A stretch of DNA of 64,000 nucleotides from Paucisalibacillus algeriensis (GTDB taxonomy: Bacteria > Bacillota > Bacilli > Bacillales > Amphibacillaceae), in the NCBI RefSeq assembly GCF_000577245.1, contig NZ_CBYO010000022.1, positions 310,001 to 374,000 of the forward strand, written 5' to 3'. The notes under the pieces are model-generated. The model worked only from the letters and a program-made list of their open reading frames with translations. It was not told the DNA's origin and searched no databases. The translations under genes and the position numbers were made by a program. Below are positions 43,690-52,885 of the stretch, piece after piece; within the stretch, counting starts at the first letter, position 1, and each line of letters opens with the position of its first letter.

Positions 43690-43880
43690 GATATACTGCT
43701 AATACCCGCTCGGAAATATACTTCGCTTTTACTTCCAGCACAGGGGCGACATCTGTTCGAAAATACTTACAGTGTCTACCTTGCCGCTTGGCAGTAGGTG
43801 AGCCTCCTCATGCTAACGCACTGTGGGGTCTCACATAGCCATTCTTCCCGCAGAAGTCTACGTATATTTCTGAAGCTAAT
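43690..43880 (+). repeat. Dispersed Bacillaceae-type intergenic repeat, copy 2 (inverted)
   Basis: Plus-strand copy of the element at 42548-42720, more diverged: ATACTTCGCTTTTACTTCC, GTGAGCCTCCTCATGCTAAC, CACTGTGGGGTCTCACATAG and CATTCTTCCCGCAGAAGTCT match in order. An insertion near 43755-43790 separates the first block. It lies upstream of the HAD gene, pointing away from copy 1. Confidence 0.5.
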
Positions 43881-43943
43881 AAAGAGCATCGTTCGCCTTT
43901 TATGTTAATTATTTAGATGTGTCCCGGGTTCACAATAATGAAA

Positions 43944-46900
43944 TCAATCCCACTTTTTAATCCTTTCAATTACATTCTTCTTGAACTTGGAAACCAAAGT
44001 CTCTTTACCTTCTGAACTTTTTTGTTTTTGCCATTCGTTGTAGCTGGCAACCGCTATCAAGATGGAACCTGCTATTAATAGATAGCCCCACCATGGTAAG
44101 TTACCCCAATATGGTCTTGTTTGCATAAAGACATTAAATAAAAGTACTCCTGTACCGACAAAGAAGAATGATTTTATCTGATACATCATACCTGCAATTA
44201 ATGATGCTAGTGAAAGCACACCAACAATTAGCGCATCATAAATGGTATTACTTGCAAGACCATCCTGAACAAGTAGTATCGCAACAATAACGAGTACTGC
44301 CCATTGAAGATACCCCGTAACTGCGGTGTTCTCCTTCATAACGTAACTACGAAGCCCAATTACAACGGCAATCCAAGGTAATACATAAAATTCACGTTCA
44401 AACAACGCTGGCAATTCGAAATGTCCAAGCATTGCATAATATGGCTGCAACAAGTATACAAATGCAGCAAATATCAACCATTTGGCTGATATATCCGCGA
44501 CTCTTTTCCTATTGAAGAATAGAAGGGTTACGATTAAAATTCCAGGAAGTACCTTATTGAATAAACTCCCAAAACTATATTGGTAAAGATTAAAGAAGAC
44601 GATTAGTGCTAAAATGGTATACCAATCTATTTTAAAATGAGTTTGCTTCAATTGATATAGAGACTTATAGAGTACCAATCCTAATATCATTAAAACAATA
44701 CCAAAAATTGCATGCTGCATTGGCTCAAAATCTGTTCGGTACTCCGTAACATTAACGTTTGCTACTGCAGCGTATAACAGCAATAGCGGAATAATCGACA
44801 GAATATCCCACTTCATTCGGTGTAAAACAAACAAGACAAGTACTCCGTACAAGATGGTAATAACAAATAGTAACAGATCATAAGGGTAGTTTAAAATAAA
44901 ACTCAACATACCAATACTTGAATACGGAAGGAAATAGTAGATAATACGTTTCTTCCATACTTCACTACTAGCCTGCCAACCCACAAATAGAATAATACTA
45001 ATGATAAAGAATGTGTAGGCAATGGAATCCTGCCAATCTAGCTTTACAAAGACTAATAATAAAAATGCCCATAATGTCGTAAAACCGGCATAAAAGAAAG
45101 TCTTAATCTTCCACTCTGTCTTCATTAACCTTACCGTCACCCCATAGATAACAGTTGCAATTAGAAATGCCCATATTGCATCTTCTTGGCTACTTAGTAG
45201 GCTTAATAATAGCGCAAGTGGTAGGAATAGTTGACCTATCCAGTAATATGCTTTCGTTAAGAGTTCATCCTTATTTCTAACCACAAGTCCAATTCCAAGT
45301 AATAACAGAGTTCCAATAATGAATTCAAACCATTCAAATACGACAGGAATTTGAGTAAATCTATCATACATAAGTACAAGTACACTTAGGTAAAACGTTA
45401 AAGTCATCCCGCTTATCACATATGGAATTGCAGGCCAACTAGTTTTTCTATATAGAAGAATTGCCATACCAATTCCACCAAGGGTTATCAAGGCCCTAGT
45501 ACCGGAATCTGTTTCAAAACCAAGACTCAATAGAATACCGAATCCAAAGAAAATTTGAGCGATGTAAAAACTACTATCCATAAACTGTTGTTTTTTCATA
45601 GCTTTCCAACTATAACTTAGCACTAAGACTGCCAGACTTCCAAGAATGATTTCCTCTGCTCGGATTTGGCTATACATATACACCATTTCGGCATACGGGA
45701 TGAAATGACGATATAATACCGCTACAGCTAACCCCATGGAAACCCCATGCATCCATGGAGCAACTTGTACGAAGACAGTACGACTTTCAAAACGTGCCAT
45801 CACGATGGCTAAAACAGCGAGCAATACTAGCATGGCACTTAACTCAAGCTTCGTTACGTCCATGACTCCTATCAGTAAGCTAAATAGCAATATCAACCCA
45901 CTAATATCTCTGGTACTAACCATTAATGGTTCCCATCTTTTCACTTTTACTAGGCAACCTCCAACAAGATACAACGCAAATACTAGTACAAAGAATGGAA
46001 GAATAATTGATTCATATCCAATCCACTCTTCTCCAATTAAAGCAAGTTGGTAAATTGCACTAACAAAGAAGATCGGGCTTAAATAAGTGAAAAGCTGGCT
46101 TTTCACCATTGATACAAGATACGCAAAGTTTAGTGCGATAATGACATATGCAACTACTAAAACAAGCGACCCTTCCCCCATTTGTAATAACATGCCTTCA
46201 AAACTTATATATATGAAGGCTAATGAAGACACGATAGCACTTGTAATCCGGAAAACTTTCTGTAGGGAACCAGAGTCTTTTACAAGCTTTGGAATAACTA
46301 GGAAAATCACCCCGAGTAATGCATAAGCAATCTCACTTACACCTTCCAAGATAGAGTTTTCAACTAGTTGATATGAGCCATAGATGATCATGGCAGTAAA
46401 CACAAAATGATAGGATTTATGATTGGTTACATAAATCATCGAAAAGTAAATAACAGCTGTTAATATCAAATTAAAACTATACATTAATTCGTTATCATAA
46501 AAAACAAGCATTAACAACGTTGAAAGGATTATATTAGCCTGTATAAAAGGAATAAATTCATCGACAAATTGCTTAACCTTTTTATTATTTTCCAGGACAC
46601 GGTATCCAAGTATCAGTACTGCATTATACAACATAACCCCAAAATAAAAGCCATCAATCGGGAGGTATAATGACGCGATTAGTAGTCCAACAAAAACACT
46701 TATAGAAATATATGAGAACCATACGAATAAGCGCGATGCAAACTTCATCGCTAAGAACACATAGATTGGCAAAACAATCAGAGTTCCGATTGCCCCAAAT
46801 AGATACTTTCCATCGCCAGAAAATGATAAATAATGTCCAAACAGTTCAAAGTAACCTGCGGACACCACAACAATTGGTAGGAACAACCCACCTAATACTA

Positions 46901-47414
46901 AAAAAGCAAAAGCTGTTTTCTTAATATGTAGTACTCGGTTAGTTAACCATGCTAATGCAAAAAACAGAACAGAAACCGCTGTAATTAAACCTGTTTTCAT
47001 CCAGTTTCCTAGTATATCCCATGTACTTGTAGCAAGTACTAATCCCCCTAAAAGAACTAGGATAACCCCAAGGTTCAGTGCCCAGGTAATATTTCTTTCT
47101 CGTACTTGTTGTGCAGTTAAGGTTTTAATTGGTTTCTTAGTAGATTGAATGACAGGTTGAGTAGACGGTGTATTGGTAGTATCTTTTTCCCTAATCTCCT
47201 GTTTAACAACATTAACTCGAGTCTCTGTCTCTGGTTGTTGTGGTTTTTCTAATTCTTGCTTGATTTGATTCACTTTTGGTAGATTCTGATAATACTTCGT
47301 ATGCACATTAACAATCTTAGCAGCAATGTTTAATGATATGTATCGTGCTTTTACTAGATGATGGAGTTCTTCTCGAACAATCTCCCTTTTTTCTTCCGGA
47401 CTAAGCTGTGTCAT
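43944..47414 (-). CDS. Very large polytopic membrane protein (DUF2157/SCO7613-like)
   Basis: 1156 residues from the ATG with AAGGGTGGG upstream. The N-terminal ~120 residues are soluble and charged: MTQLSPEEKREIVREELHHL, then KQELEKPQQPETETRVNVVK, a Pro/Thr linker. The remainder is a near-continuous series of about 30 hydrophobic helices separated by short loops with repeated YRxL/YxxK turns, as in SCO7613-type membrane proteins. No transport signature or catalytic motif is seen. Function unknown; size and lack of partners are the main features. The internal similarity of helices suggests growth by duplication. Confidence 0.7.
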   Translation of the reverse strand: MTQLSPEEKREIVREELHHLVKARYISLNIAAKIVNVHTKYYQNLPKVNQIKQELEKPQQPETETRVNVVKQEIREKDTTNTPSTQPVIQSTKKPIKTLTAQQVRERNITWALNLGVILVLLGGLVLATSTWDILGNWMKTGLITAVSVLFFALAWLTNRVLHIKKTAFAFLVLGGLFLPIVVVSAGYFELFGHYLSFSGDGKYLFGAIGTLIVLPIYVFLAMKFASRLFVWFSYISISVFVGLLIASLYLPIDGFYFGVMLYNAVLILGYRVLENNKKVKQFVDEFIPFIQANIILSTLLMLVFYDNELMYSFNLILTAVIYFSMIYVTNHKSYHFVFTAMIIYGSYQLVENSILEGVSEIAYALLGVIFLVIPKLVKDSGSLQKVFRITSAIVSSLAFIYISFEGMLLQMGEGSLVLVVAYVIIALNFAYLVSMVKSQLFTYLSPIFFVSAIYQLALIGEEWIGYESIILPFFVLVFALYLVGGCLVKVKRWEPLMVSTRDISGLILLFSLLIGVMDVTKLELSAMLVLLAVLAIVMARFESRTVFVQVAPWMHGVSMGLAVAVLYRHFIPYAEMVYMYSQIRAEEIILGSLAVLVLSYSWKAMKKQQFMDSSFYIAQIFFGFGILLSLGFETDSGTRALITLGGIGMAILLYRKTSWPAIPYVISGMTLTFYLSVLVLMYDRFTQIPVVFEWFEFIIGTLLLLGIGLVVRNKDELLTKAYYWIGQLFLPLALLLSLLSSQEDAIWAFLIATVIYGVTVRLMKTEWKIKTFFYAGFTTLWAFLLLVFVKLDWQDSIAYTFFIISIILFVGWQASSEVWKKRIIYYFLPYSSIGMLSFILNYPYDLLLFVITILYGVLVLFVLHRMKWDILSIIPLLLLYAAVANVNVTEYRTDFEPMQHAIFGIVLMILGLVLYKSLYQLKQTHFKIDWYTILALIVFFNLYQYSFGSLFNKVLPGILIVTLLFFNRKRVADISAKWLIFAAFVYLLQPYYAMLGHFELPALFEREFYVLPWIAVVIGLRSYVMKENTAVTGYLQWAVLVIVAILLVQDGLASNTIYDALIVGVLSLASLIAGMMYQIKSFFFVGTGVLLFNVFMQTRPYWGNLPWWGYLLIAGSILIAVASYNEWQKQKSSEGKETLVSKFKKNVIERIKKWD

Positions 47415-47559
47415 AACACACCCACCCTTCATCATTTTTTCTACATCCATCATAACAATATATCTGTACATATTCATCATAATTTTTAAGTTGCTCAAAA
47501 TTCATTCTTGACATCATTTCAGTATAGCGGTAAAGTTATGCTAACAATTAAATTACCGA

Positions 47560-47664
47560 TTTCTTATCCAGAGAGGTGGAGGGACTGGCCCTTTGAAGCC
47601 TCGGCAGCGGACTTATTATAAGTACTGTGCCAATTCCAGAAGTGTAATGCTTGAAGATAAGAAG
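47560..47664 (+). promoter_or_regulatory. SAM-I riboswitch (S-box)
   Basis: Conserved S-box core: TTATCCAGAGAGGTGGAGGG, ACTGGCCC and GAAGCCTCGGCAGC, then GTGCCAATTCCAG and GAAGATAAGAAG. P1 forms between TTCTTAT (47561-47567) and ATAAGAAG (47657-47664). The same 3' strand can pair with CTTCTTAT (47696-47703) of the terminator's first arm, giving the antiterminator. SAM binding should therefore turn the two genes downstream off. Confidence 0.96.
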
Positions 47665-47690
47665 AGCACGCATCATTTAATATATGAGCT

Positions 47691-47723
47691 GAACCTCTTC
47701 TTATTTTTAGGAAGAGGTTTTTT
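47691..47723 (+). terminator. S-box-controlled terminator
   Basis: A perfect 9-bp stem AACCTCTTC (47692-47700) / GAAGAGGTT (47711-47719) and a T-run to 47723. Its first arm overlaps the antiterminator sequence. Confidence 0.92.
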
Positions 47724-47754
47724 AATTGTTCAAAATAATGATGAGGTGATCCAA

Positions 47755-48513
47755 ATGGCAAAAGAAAGTTTACTACCTTCAAACGAATTATTAAAGGCAG
47801 TTGAATTACTAAAGGAAAAAGAATGGGTGGATTTGACACATTCGTTCGGTCCAGATTCACCACACTTCTCAGCATTTGAAGCAGCAGAATTTAAAACATT
47901 ATTCACACATGATGATGGTTTTTTCGCCCAAAGCTTTACATTCCCTGGACAATACGGCACACATCTAGATGCACCAATACACTTTGTCCGAAATCAACGG
48001 TATCTTGATGACTTAGAGTTAAAAGAGTTAGTTTTACCACTAATTGTCATCGACAAATCGGAGGAAGTATCCGTTAATAATGACTTTACCCTTTCCGTGG
48101 AAGATATTCTTACTTTCGAAGAAGTAAACGGACGTGTAGAGGCTGGTAGCTTTGTTGCTCTGAGAACGGACTGGAGTAAACGTTGGCCTGATCACGAATT
48201 ATTTAACAATAAAGATAAAGATGGTAACGCCCATGCTCCAGGTTGGGGATTAGAAGCACTAAAATTCCTCTTTGAAGAGAGAAAAATCAAAGCAGTCGGA
48301 CACGAAACATTCGATACCGACTCCGCTATTGACTACCAACGAAATGGAGTCTTGTTAGGTGAATACTATGTACTGGAACAAGATACATACCAAGTGGAAT
48401 TATTAACAAATTTAGACAAAGTCCCCGCAAAAGGGGCTGTCATTTTTAACATCGTTCCAAAAGCAGAAAAAGCATCCGGATTCCCAGTGAGATCCTTTGC
48501 ATTATTACCATAA
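47755..48513 (+). CDS. Cyclase-family metal-dependent hydrolase (kynurenine-formamidase-like)
   Basis: 252 residues from ATG 47755 (GAGGTGAT upstream). Cyclase/KynB-like family: LTHSFGPDSPHFSAFE, the metal-binding GQYGTHLDAPIHFVRNQRYL (HxDxPxH), LVVIDKSEE-like strand and VGHETFDTDSAID. Family members hydrolyse small amides or lactam-like rings; none is an established methionine enzyme. It is the first gene under a SAM riboswitch and is followed at 24 bp by a MetE-like gene, so a role in sulphur or methyl metabolism is inferred from regulation. Confidence 0.8.
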   Translation: MAKESLLPSNELLKAVELLKEKEWVDLTHSFGPDSPHFSAFEAAEFKTLFTHDDGFFAQSFTFPGQYGTHLDAPIHFVRNQRYLDDLELKELVLPLIVIDKSEEVSVNNDFTLSVEDILTFEEVNGRVEAGSFVALRTDWSKRWPDHELFNNKDKDGNAHAPGWGLEALKFLFEERKIKAVGHETFDTDSAIDYQRNGVLLGEYYVLEQDTYQVELLTNLDKVPAKGAVIFNIVPKAEKASGFPVRSFALLP

Positions 48514-48537
48514 TTTTAGAGAAAGAAGGAAAATAAA

Positions 48538-49641
48538 ATGACTCAAACAACCATAACTGCACCATTTAGAGCAGACCATGTAGGAAGTTTACTACGCCCA
48601 GAGAACCTATTAAAAGCAAGAGAAAATTATAAGAATGGAAACATTAGTAAGAGTGAACTTCGTGATATTGAAACACAAGAACTAAAGCGAATTGTCGATA
48701 AACAAATCGAGGTTGGACTAGAGCTTGTGACCGATGGAGAATTCCGTCGATCATGGTGGCATATTGATTTCCTAGAAAACTTAAATGGATTAGATGGATA
48801 TGTACCAGAGCGAGGAATACCATTTCAGGGCATTGAAACAGAACCTTATGACGTGCGCAATATTGGAAAAATATCCTTTAATCCGAATCACCCCTTTTTA
48901 GAAGACTTTAAGATTTTCAACAAAATCGTTGCTAGTCGTGCTGTCGCCAAACAAACAATTCCTAGCCCAAATCAATTATTCCATAGAGGGATTCGTAATA
49001 CAGCTATTTATCCAACTATTGAGGAATATGCAAACGATGTAATTCATGCATACCGTGATGCATTAAAAGCATTTTATGATGCTGGTGTACGCTACTTACA
49101 ACTAGATGACGTCTATATTGCAGGTTTAAATGCTGACAGTTTAATAGCTTACGAGCCAGACCTAACGCGACAGGAACTAATCGATTTAGCTCTTCGTGTG
49201 ATGAATGGCGTATTAGAAGATAAACCGGAAGACTTATATATTACCACTCACTTATGCCGTGGAAACTATGAATCTCGTTGGGCATTTGAAGGAAGCTACG
49301 CGCAAATTGCCCCAACCTTGTTTGCTAAGGAAAAAGTAAATGGCTTTTTCTTAGAATATGATGATCATCGTTCTGGGGACTTTAAACCTCTAGAGTATAT
49401 ACCTGAAGGCGGTGCAAAAGTCGTATTGGGATTAATCACTTCAAAGCTCGGGGAATTAGAAGACAAAGAAATGATCAAAAAGCGAATTCAAGAAGCAACT
49501 CAATATGTTCCATTAGAGCAGTTAGCTTTGAGCCCACAGTGTGGTTTCTCTTCTACACATCATGGAAATAAGCTAACAGAAGAACAGCAATGGGAAAAGT
49601 TAAAATTCATTGTAGATATTACAAAAGAAATATGGGGTTAA
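48538..49641 (+). CDS. MetE-like methionine synthase, YxjG/YxjH type
   Basis: 367 residues corresponding to the C-terminal catalytic half of cobalamin-independent methionine synthase. Recognisable are DHVGSLLRPENLLKARE, YLQLDDVYIAG, TTHLCRGNYESRW (zinc-ligand region with His and Cys) and SPQCGFSSTHHGNKL (Cys ligand). In B. subtilis the YxjG/YxjH homologues are S-box controlled. These short enzymes probably use methyl donors other than polyglutamyl folate. It is second in the operon under the riboswitch at 47560. Confidence 0.88.
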   Translation: MTQTTITAPFRADHVGSLLRPENLLKARENYKNGNISKSELRDIETQELKRIVDKQIEVGLELVTDGEFRRSWWHIDFLENLNGLDGYVPERGIPFQGIETEPYDVRNIGKISFNPNHPFLEDFKIFNKIVASRAVAKQTIPSPNQLFHRGIRNTAIYPTIEEYANDVIHAYRDALKAFYDAGVRYLQLDDVYIAGLNADSLIAYEPDLTRQELIDLALRVMNGVLEDKPEDLYITTHLCRGNYESRWAFEGSYAQIAPTLFAKEKVNGFFLEYDDHRSGDFKPLEYIPEGGAKVVLGLITSKLGELEDKEMIKKRIQEATQYVPLEQLALSPQCGFSSTHHGNKLTEEQQWEKLKFIVDITKEIWG

Positions 49642-49644
49642 GTA

Positions 49645-49665
49645 TGGGGGGGAACAGTCCCCCCA
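49645..49665 (+). terminator. Hairpin after the MetE-like gene
   Basis: TGGGGGG (49645-49651) / CCCCCCA (49659-49665) only 4 bp after the stop. No T-tract follows, so termination is uncertain; it may be a mRNA-stabilising hairpin. Confidence 0.5.
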
Positions 49666-49886
49666 GCACATCTTCTTCTACCGCTATTTAGTTGGCATTC
49701 CCAAAATGAATAACCTCTTCATTTAATCCCCTCAACTTAACCTTTACCGATTATTCACTATATTTTTCCACTCTTCACATAGAATTATAAGAATATATAA
49801 AAAAACTATAAAACAATTGCCAGAACTTTGGTAAAATGGAAGATAATAATATTTTCTACATATCTTTATTCAGGAGGAATCTCCCT

Positions 49887-50060
49887 ATGTGGTATTGGAT
49901 TGCAGCAATCATTGTAATATTAATTATAGTAGAAGAAGGCCTATACTTCCTCTTTAATCGTTTAGCATTTAACAAGCAACCAAAGAAACAATTAAATGAT
50001 ACCCCAGAAGAAGAGTCAGCTTCACCAAAGCGACGACGATTCAGACGACAAAAGCATTAG
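49887..50060 (+). CDS. Small single-pass membrane protein, 57 aa
   Basis: Begins MWYWIAAIIVILIIVEEGLY: one N-terminal membrane helix (about 4-24), then a Lys/Arg-rich cytoplasmic tail (SPKRRRFRRQKH). AGGAGG lies 11 bp before ATG. A terminator overlaps its end. The family is not recognised; such proteins are common in Bacillaceae and often unnamed. Confidence 0.65.
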   Translation: MWYWIAAIIVILIIVEEGLYFLFNRLAFNKQPKKQLNDTPEEESASPKRRRFRRQKH

Positions 50061-50081
50061 GTTTCAGCCTGATGTTTTTTT
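50055..50081 (+). terminator. Terminator between the small membrane protein and the serine operon
   Basis: CATTAGG (50055-50061) / CCTGATG (50068-50074) with one G-U pair, then seven T residues. It lies only about 30 bp before the ribosome site of the aminotransferase gene. Confidence 0.8.
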
Positions 50082-50127
50082 GTACAAAACAAAAGCTAAT
50101 GCCCAGACATTGAAAGGAGTGATTATC

Positions 50128-51282
50128 TTGTTACAAGATTATCAATTGCTTCGGATTCCTGGCCCAACACCTATCCCTCCAAGTGTCCAACAGGCGATGA
50201 TGAAACCGATGACCGGTCATCGCGAACAGGAAACAAAAGAATTACTAAACAGTATTAGGCCAAGTTTGAAAAAAATCTTTGGAACCAATGAAGAAGTTGT
50301 CATCATTGCTGGTAGTGGAACTGCAGGATTGGAAGCAGCTGTAGTAAATACTGTTAGCCCTGGTGAGGAAGTACTTGTGATTGTCACAGGTTCTTTTGGT
50401 GACCGGTTTGCTAAAATTTGCAAAGCTTACAATCTTCATGTACATACACTACCTTATGAATGGGGATCGGCACTCATTCCAGAAGAAATATCATCTATTC
50501 TTGTAGCTCACCCTTCAATTAAAGCCGTATTTGCAACCTATTGTGAAACCTCAACAGGCGTATTAAATCCAATAAAAGAACTAGCTACAACAATCAAGCA
50601 AACTTCAGATGCCTTGGTCATCATTGACGGTGTATCTTGTGTTGGGGCAGTAGAAACAAAGATGGATGAATGGGGAATCGATATTTGTGTCACAGGTTCC
50701 CAAAAAGCTCTTATGCTACCACCTGGTCTTTGTTTTATTGCGGGTAGTAAAAAAGCTTGGAACATGATAGAGAAAAATCATCAACCTCGATTCTATTTAG
50801 ACTTAAGGAAATATCACAAAACTATCCAGGAAAACACGCCACCTTTTACACCAGCTCTTTCTTTACTTTACGGTCTAGAACAATCACTTTCTATACTAGA
50901 ATCAGAAGGACTTCATCAAGTTTATAAAAGACATCAAATGATGAAAGAAATGACAAGGGCTGCATTTAAGGCTATTGGTATCCCTCTTCTAACAACGGAT
51001 AAGGATGCTTCGCCAACTGTAACTGCAATTAAACCGGACGTTGAACCAGATGCATTAAGGAAAACGCTGAAACAAGAATTTGGGCTTGTACTCGCTGGTG
51101 GCCAAAACAATTTAAAAGGGCAGATTTTCCGAATTGGTCATATGGGCTATTGTACCCCAGCTGATATCTTACAAATTATTAGTTGTATTGAGATTGGGTT
51201 GCGTAAAATCGGAAACGTACAGGAGATAGGAATTGGTGTGAAAGCTGCACAACAAGCATACCTACAGGGGGACGGCGTATGA
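50128..51282 (+). CDS. Class V aminotransferase (alanine-glyoxylate/serine type)
   Basis: 384 residues from a TTG with AAAGGAG 9 bp upstream; the longer frame runs back over the terminator. Fold-type I class V: LLRIPGPTPIPPSVQQAM, GHREQE, GSGTAGLEAAVVN, CETSTGVLNPIKE and the PLP lysine in VTGSQKALMLPPGL. It overlaps serA by 4 bp (ATGA), so the pair probably makes serine: SerA oxidises 3-phosphoglycerate and this enzyme transaminates. No serC or serB homologue is adjacent, and the family is also used for glyoxylate or purine-derived substrates. Confidence 0.87.
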   Translation: MLQDYQLLRIPGPTPIPPSVQQAMMKPMTGHREQETKELLNSIRPSLKKIFGTNEEVVIIAGSGTAGLEAAVVNTVSPGEEVLVIVTGSFGDRFAKICKAYNLHVHTLPYEWGSALIPEEISSILVAHPSIKAVFATYCETSTGVLNPIKELATTIKQTSDALVIIDGVSCVGAVETKMDEWGIDICVTGSQKALMLPPGLCFIAGSKKAWNMIEKNHQPRFYLDLRKYHKTIQENTPPFTPALSLLYGLEQSLSILESEGLHQVYKRHQMMKEMTRAAFKAIGIPLLTTDKDASPTVTAIKPDVEPDALRKTLKQEFGLVLAGGQNNLKGQIFRIGHMGYCTPADILQIISCIEIGLRKIGNVQEIGIGVKAAQQAYLQGDGV

Positions 51283-52865
51283 CATACAATATTTTAATCT
51301 CTGATCCATTAAGTGAGGATGGCATCCGACCACTTCGAACCGCTTCAGATGTGAATATTGTTTTTCAAACCAAATGGAGCCCTGAAGAATTGCTAGAGAA
51401 TATCGTTAATTTTGATGCATTAATCGTAAGAAGCCAAACCCAGGTTACCCGCGAACTAATAGAAAAAGCAACTAATCTAAAAATAATTGGTCGTGCAGGG
51501 GTCGGTGTTGATAATATCGATATGGATGCTGCGACCGAGCTAGGAATTATCGTTGTTAATGCCCCAAACGGTAATACAAATTCCGCAGCAGAGCATACCA
51601 TGGCGATGCTGATGGCATTATCTAGAAAAATTCCACAAGCATATCTTGCATTAAAAAACGAAAAATGGGAGCGTAAAAACTTTATTGGGGTTGAACTAAA
51701 AAATAAGGTACTCGGCGTTATCGGTCTTGGACGAATTGGTCGAGAGGTAGCATATCGTGCAAGAGGACAACGGATGAATGTTATTGGCTATGACCCATTT
51801 TTAACAAAAGAAAAAGCAGAGAATATGGGAATCGAATACGGAACTGTAGATGATGTATTAAGAGTTGCTGATTTTATTACGGTTCATACTCCCCTACTAA
51901 AAGAAACAAAACATCTATTGAATCGGGAAGCCTTTAACAGGGTGAAAAAAGGTGTACAAATTATCAATTGTGCCCGTGGTGGAATTATTGATGAAGATGC
52001 TTTATACGATGCAATTGTATCTGGAAAAGTAACTGGGGCTGCACTAGATGTTTTTGAAGAAGAACCTTTTTTGAATCATCCTCTCTTAGCGTTACCGGAA
52101 GTTATTGCAACCCCACACTTAGGAGCAAGCACGGTAGAAGCACAAGAAAATGTAGCGATTGATGTATGCCAAGACATACTACGTTTTTTCAACGGTAGAA
52201 CAGTTAGAAATCCAGTTAATATGCCATCTCTCGATAATGAGCTTCTTCAAAAAGTGGAACCATATTTTCTACTCGCTGAAAAGCTTGGAGAATTTCTCAT
52301 TTATTTAACAGATGGCGTAGTTGAAGAAATAACCATCTCTTATGCTGGAGATATAATCAAAAATGAACTTTCACCACTTAGTAGAAAAATAATTAAAGGA
52401 ATGTTAAAAAGGCATCTTGGTACCCATGTCAATGAAGTGAATGCACTCTTTCTTGCCGAGAAAAGAGGCATTCAAATTCATGAAAACAAGACTTATAAGA
52501 AAAAGGGATTCTCCAATCTTATTACCGTTAGTATGAAAACAAAGGGTGGCATCAGGACTGTAGCTGGGACCTTGCTAAGTGGACTTGGGCCACGAATTGT
52601 CAAAGTCGATCATTACCGAGTGGATATCACACCAGCGGGTCACATTATTGTCATGCATCACACCGATCAACCCGGGGTTATTGGGCGTATGGGAAGCCTG
52701 CTTGCCAAGCACGACATTAACATCGCCACGATGCAAGTTGATCGCTCCGATATTGGTGGAGATGCTATCATGATGTTAACCGTCGATAAGCACATCGGAA
52801 GTAAAATAATTGAAGAACTTTTATCCTTAGGTGACATACATCATGTTAGAACAATAGACATGTAA
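51279..52865 (+). CDS. serA: D-3-phosphoglycerate dehydrogenase
   Basis: 528 residues. N-terminal catalytic/NAD domain: IIGRAGVGVDNID, GLGRIGREVAYRARG (dinucleotide-binding), INCARGGIIDEDAL with catalytic Arg, and ATPHLGASTVEAQ with the His/Glu pair. A middle intervening domain (about 320-450) is followed by a C-terminal ACT domain (HTDQPGVIGRMGSLLAKHDI) that senses serine. First step of serine synthesis. It begins by ATGA overlap with the aminotransferase. A secreted-protein gene follows after 20 bp and may be read through. Confidence 0.95.
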   Translation: MTYNILISDPLSEDGIRPLRTASDVNIVFQTKWSPEELLENIVNFDALIVRSQTQVTRELIEKATNLKIIGRAGVGVDNIDMDAATELGIIVVNAPNGNTNSAAEHTMAMLMALSRKIPQAYLALKNEKWERKNFIGVELKNKVLGVIGLGRIGREVAYRARGQRMNVIGYDPFLTKEKAENMGIEYGTVDDVLRVADFITVHTPLLKETKHLLNREAFNRVKKGVQIINCARGGIIDEDALYDAIVSGKVTGAALDVFEEEPFLNHPLLALPEVIATPHLGASTVEAQENVAIDVCQDILRFFNGRTVRNPVNMPSLDNELLQKVEPYFLLAEKLGEFLIYLTDGVVEEITISYAGDIIKNELSPLSRKIIKGMLKRHLGTHVNEVNALFLAEKRGIQIHENKTYKKKGFSNLITVSMKTKGGIRTVAGTLLSGLGPRIVKVDHYRVDITPAGHIIVMHHTDQPGVIGRMGSLLAKHDINIATMQVDRSDIGGDAIMMLTVDKHIGSKIIEELLSLGDIHHVRTIDM

Positions 52866-52885
52866 GTTGATAGAGGGGGAAAGCG

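Noticed and set aside
49666-50127. Possible T-box leader before the serine operon
   Set aside because: No specifier-loop domain or conserved TGGNACCGCG-type T-box sequence could be found.
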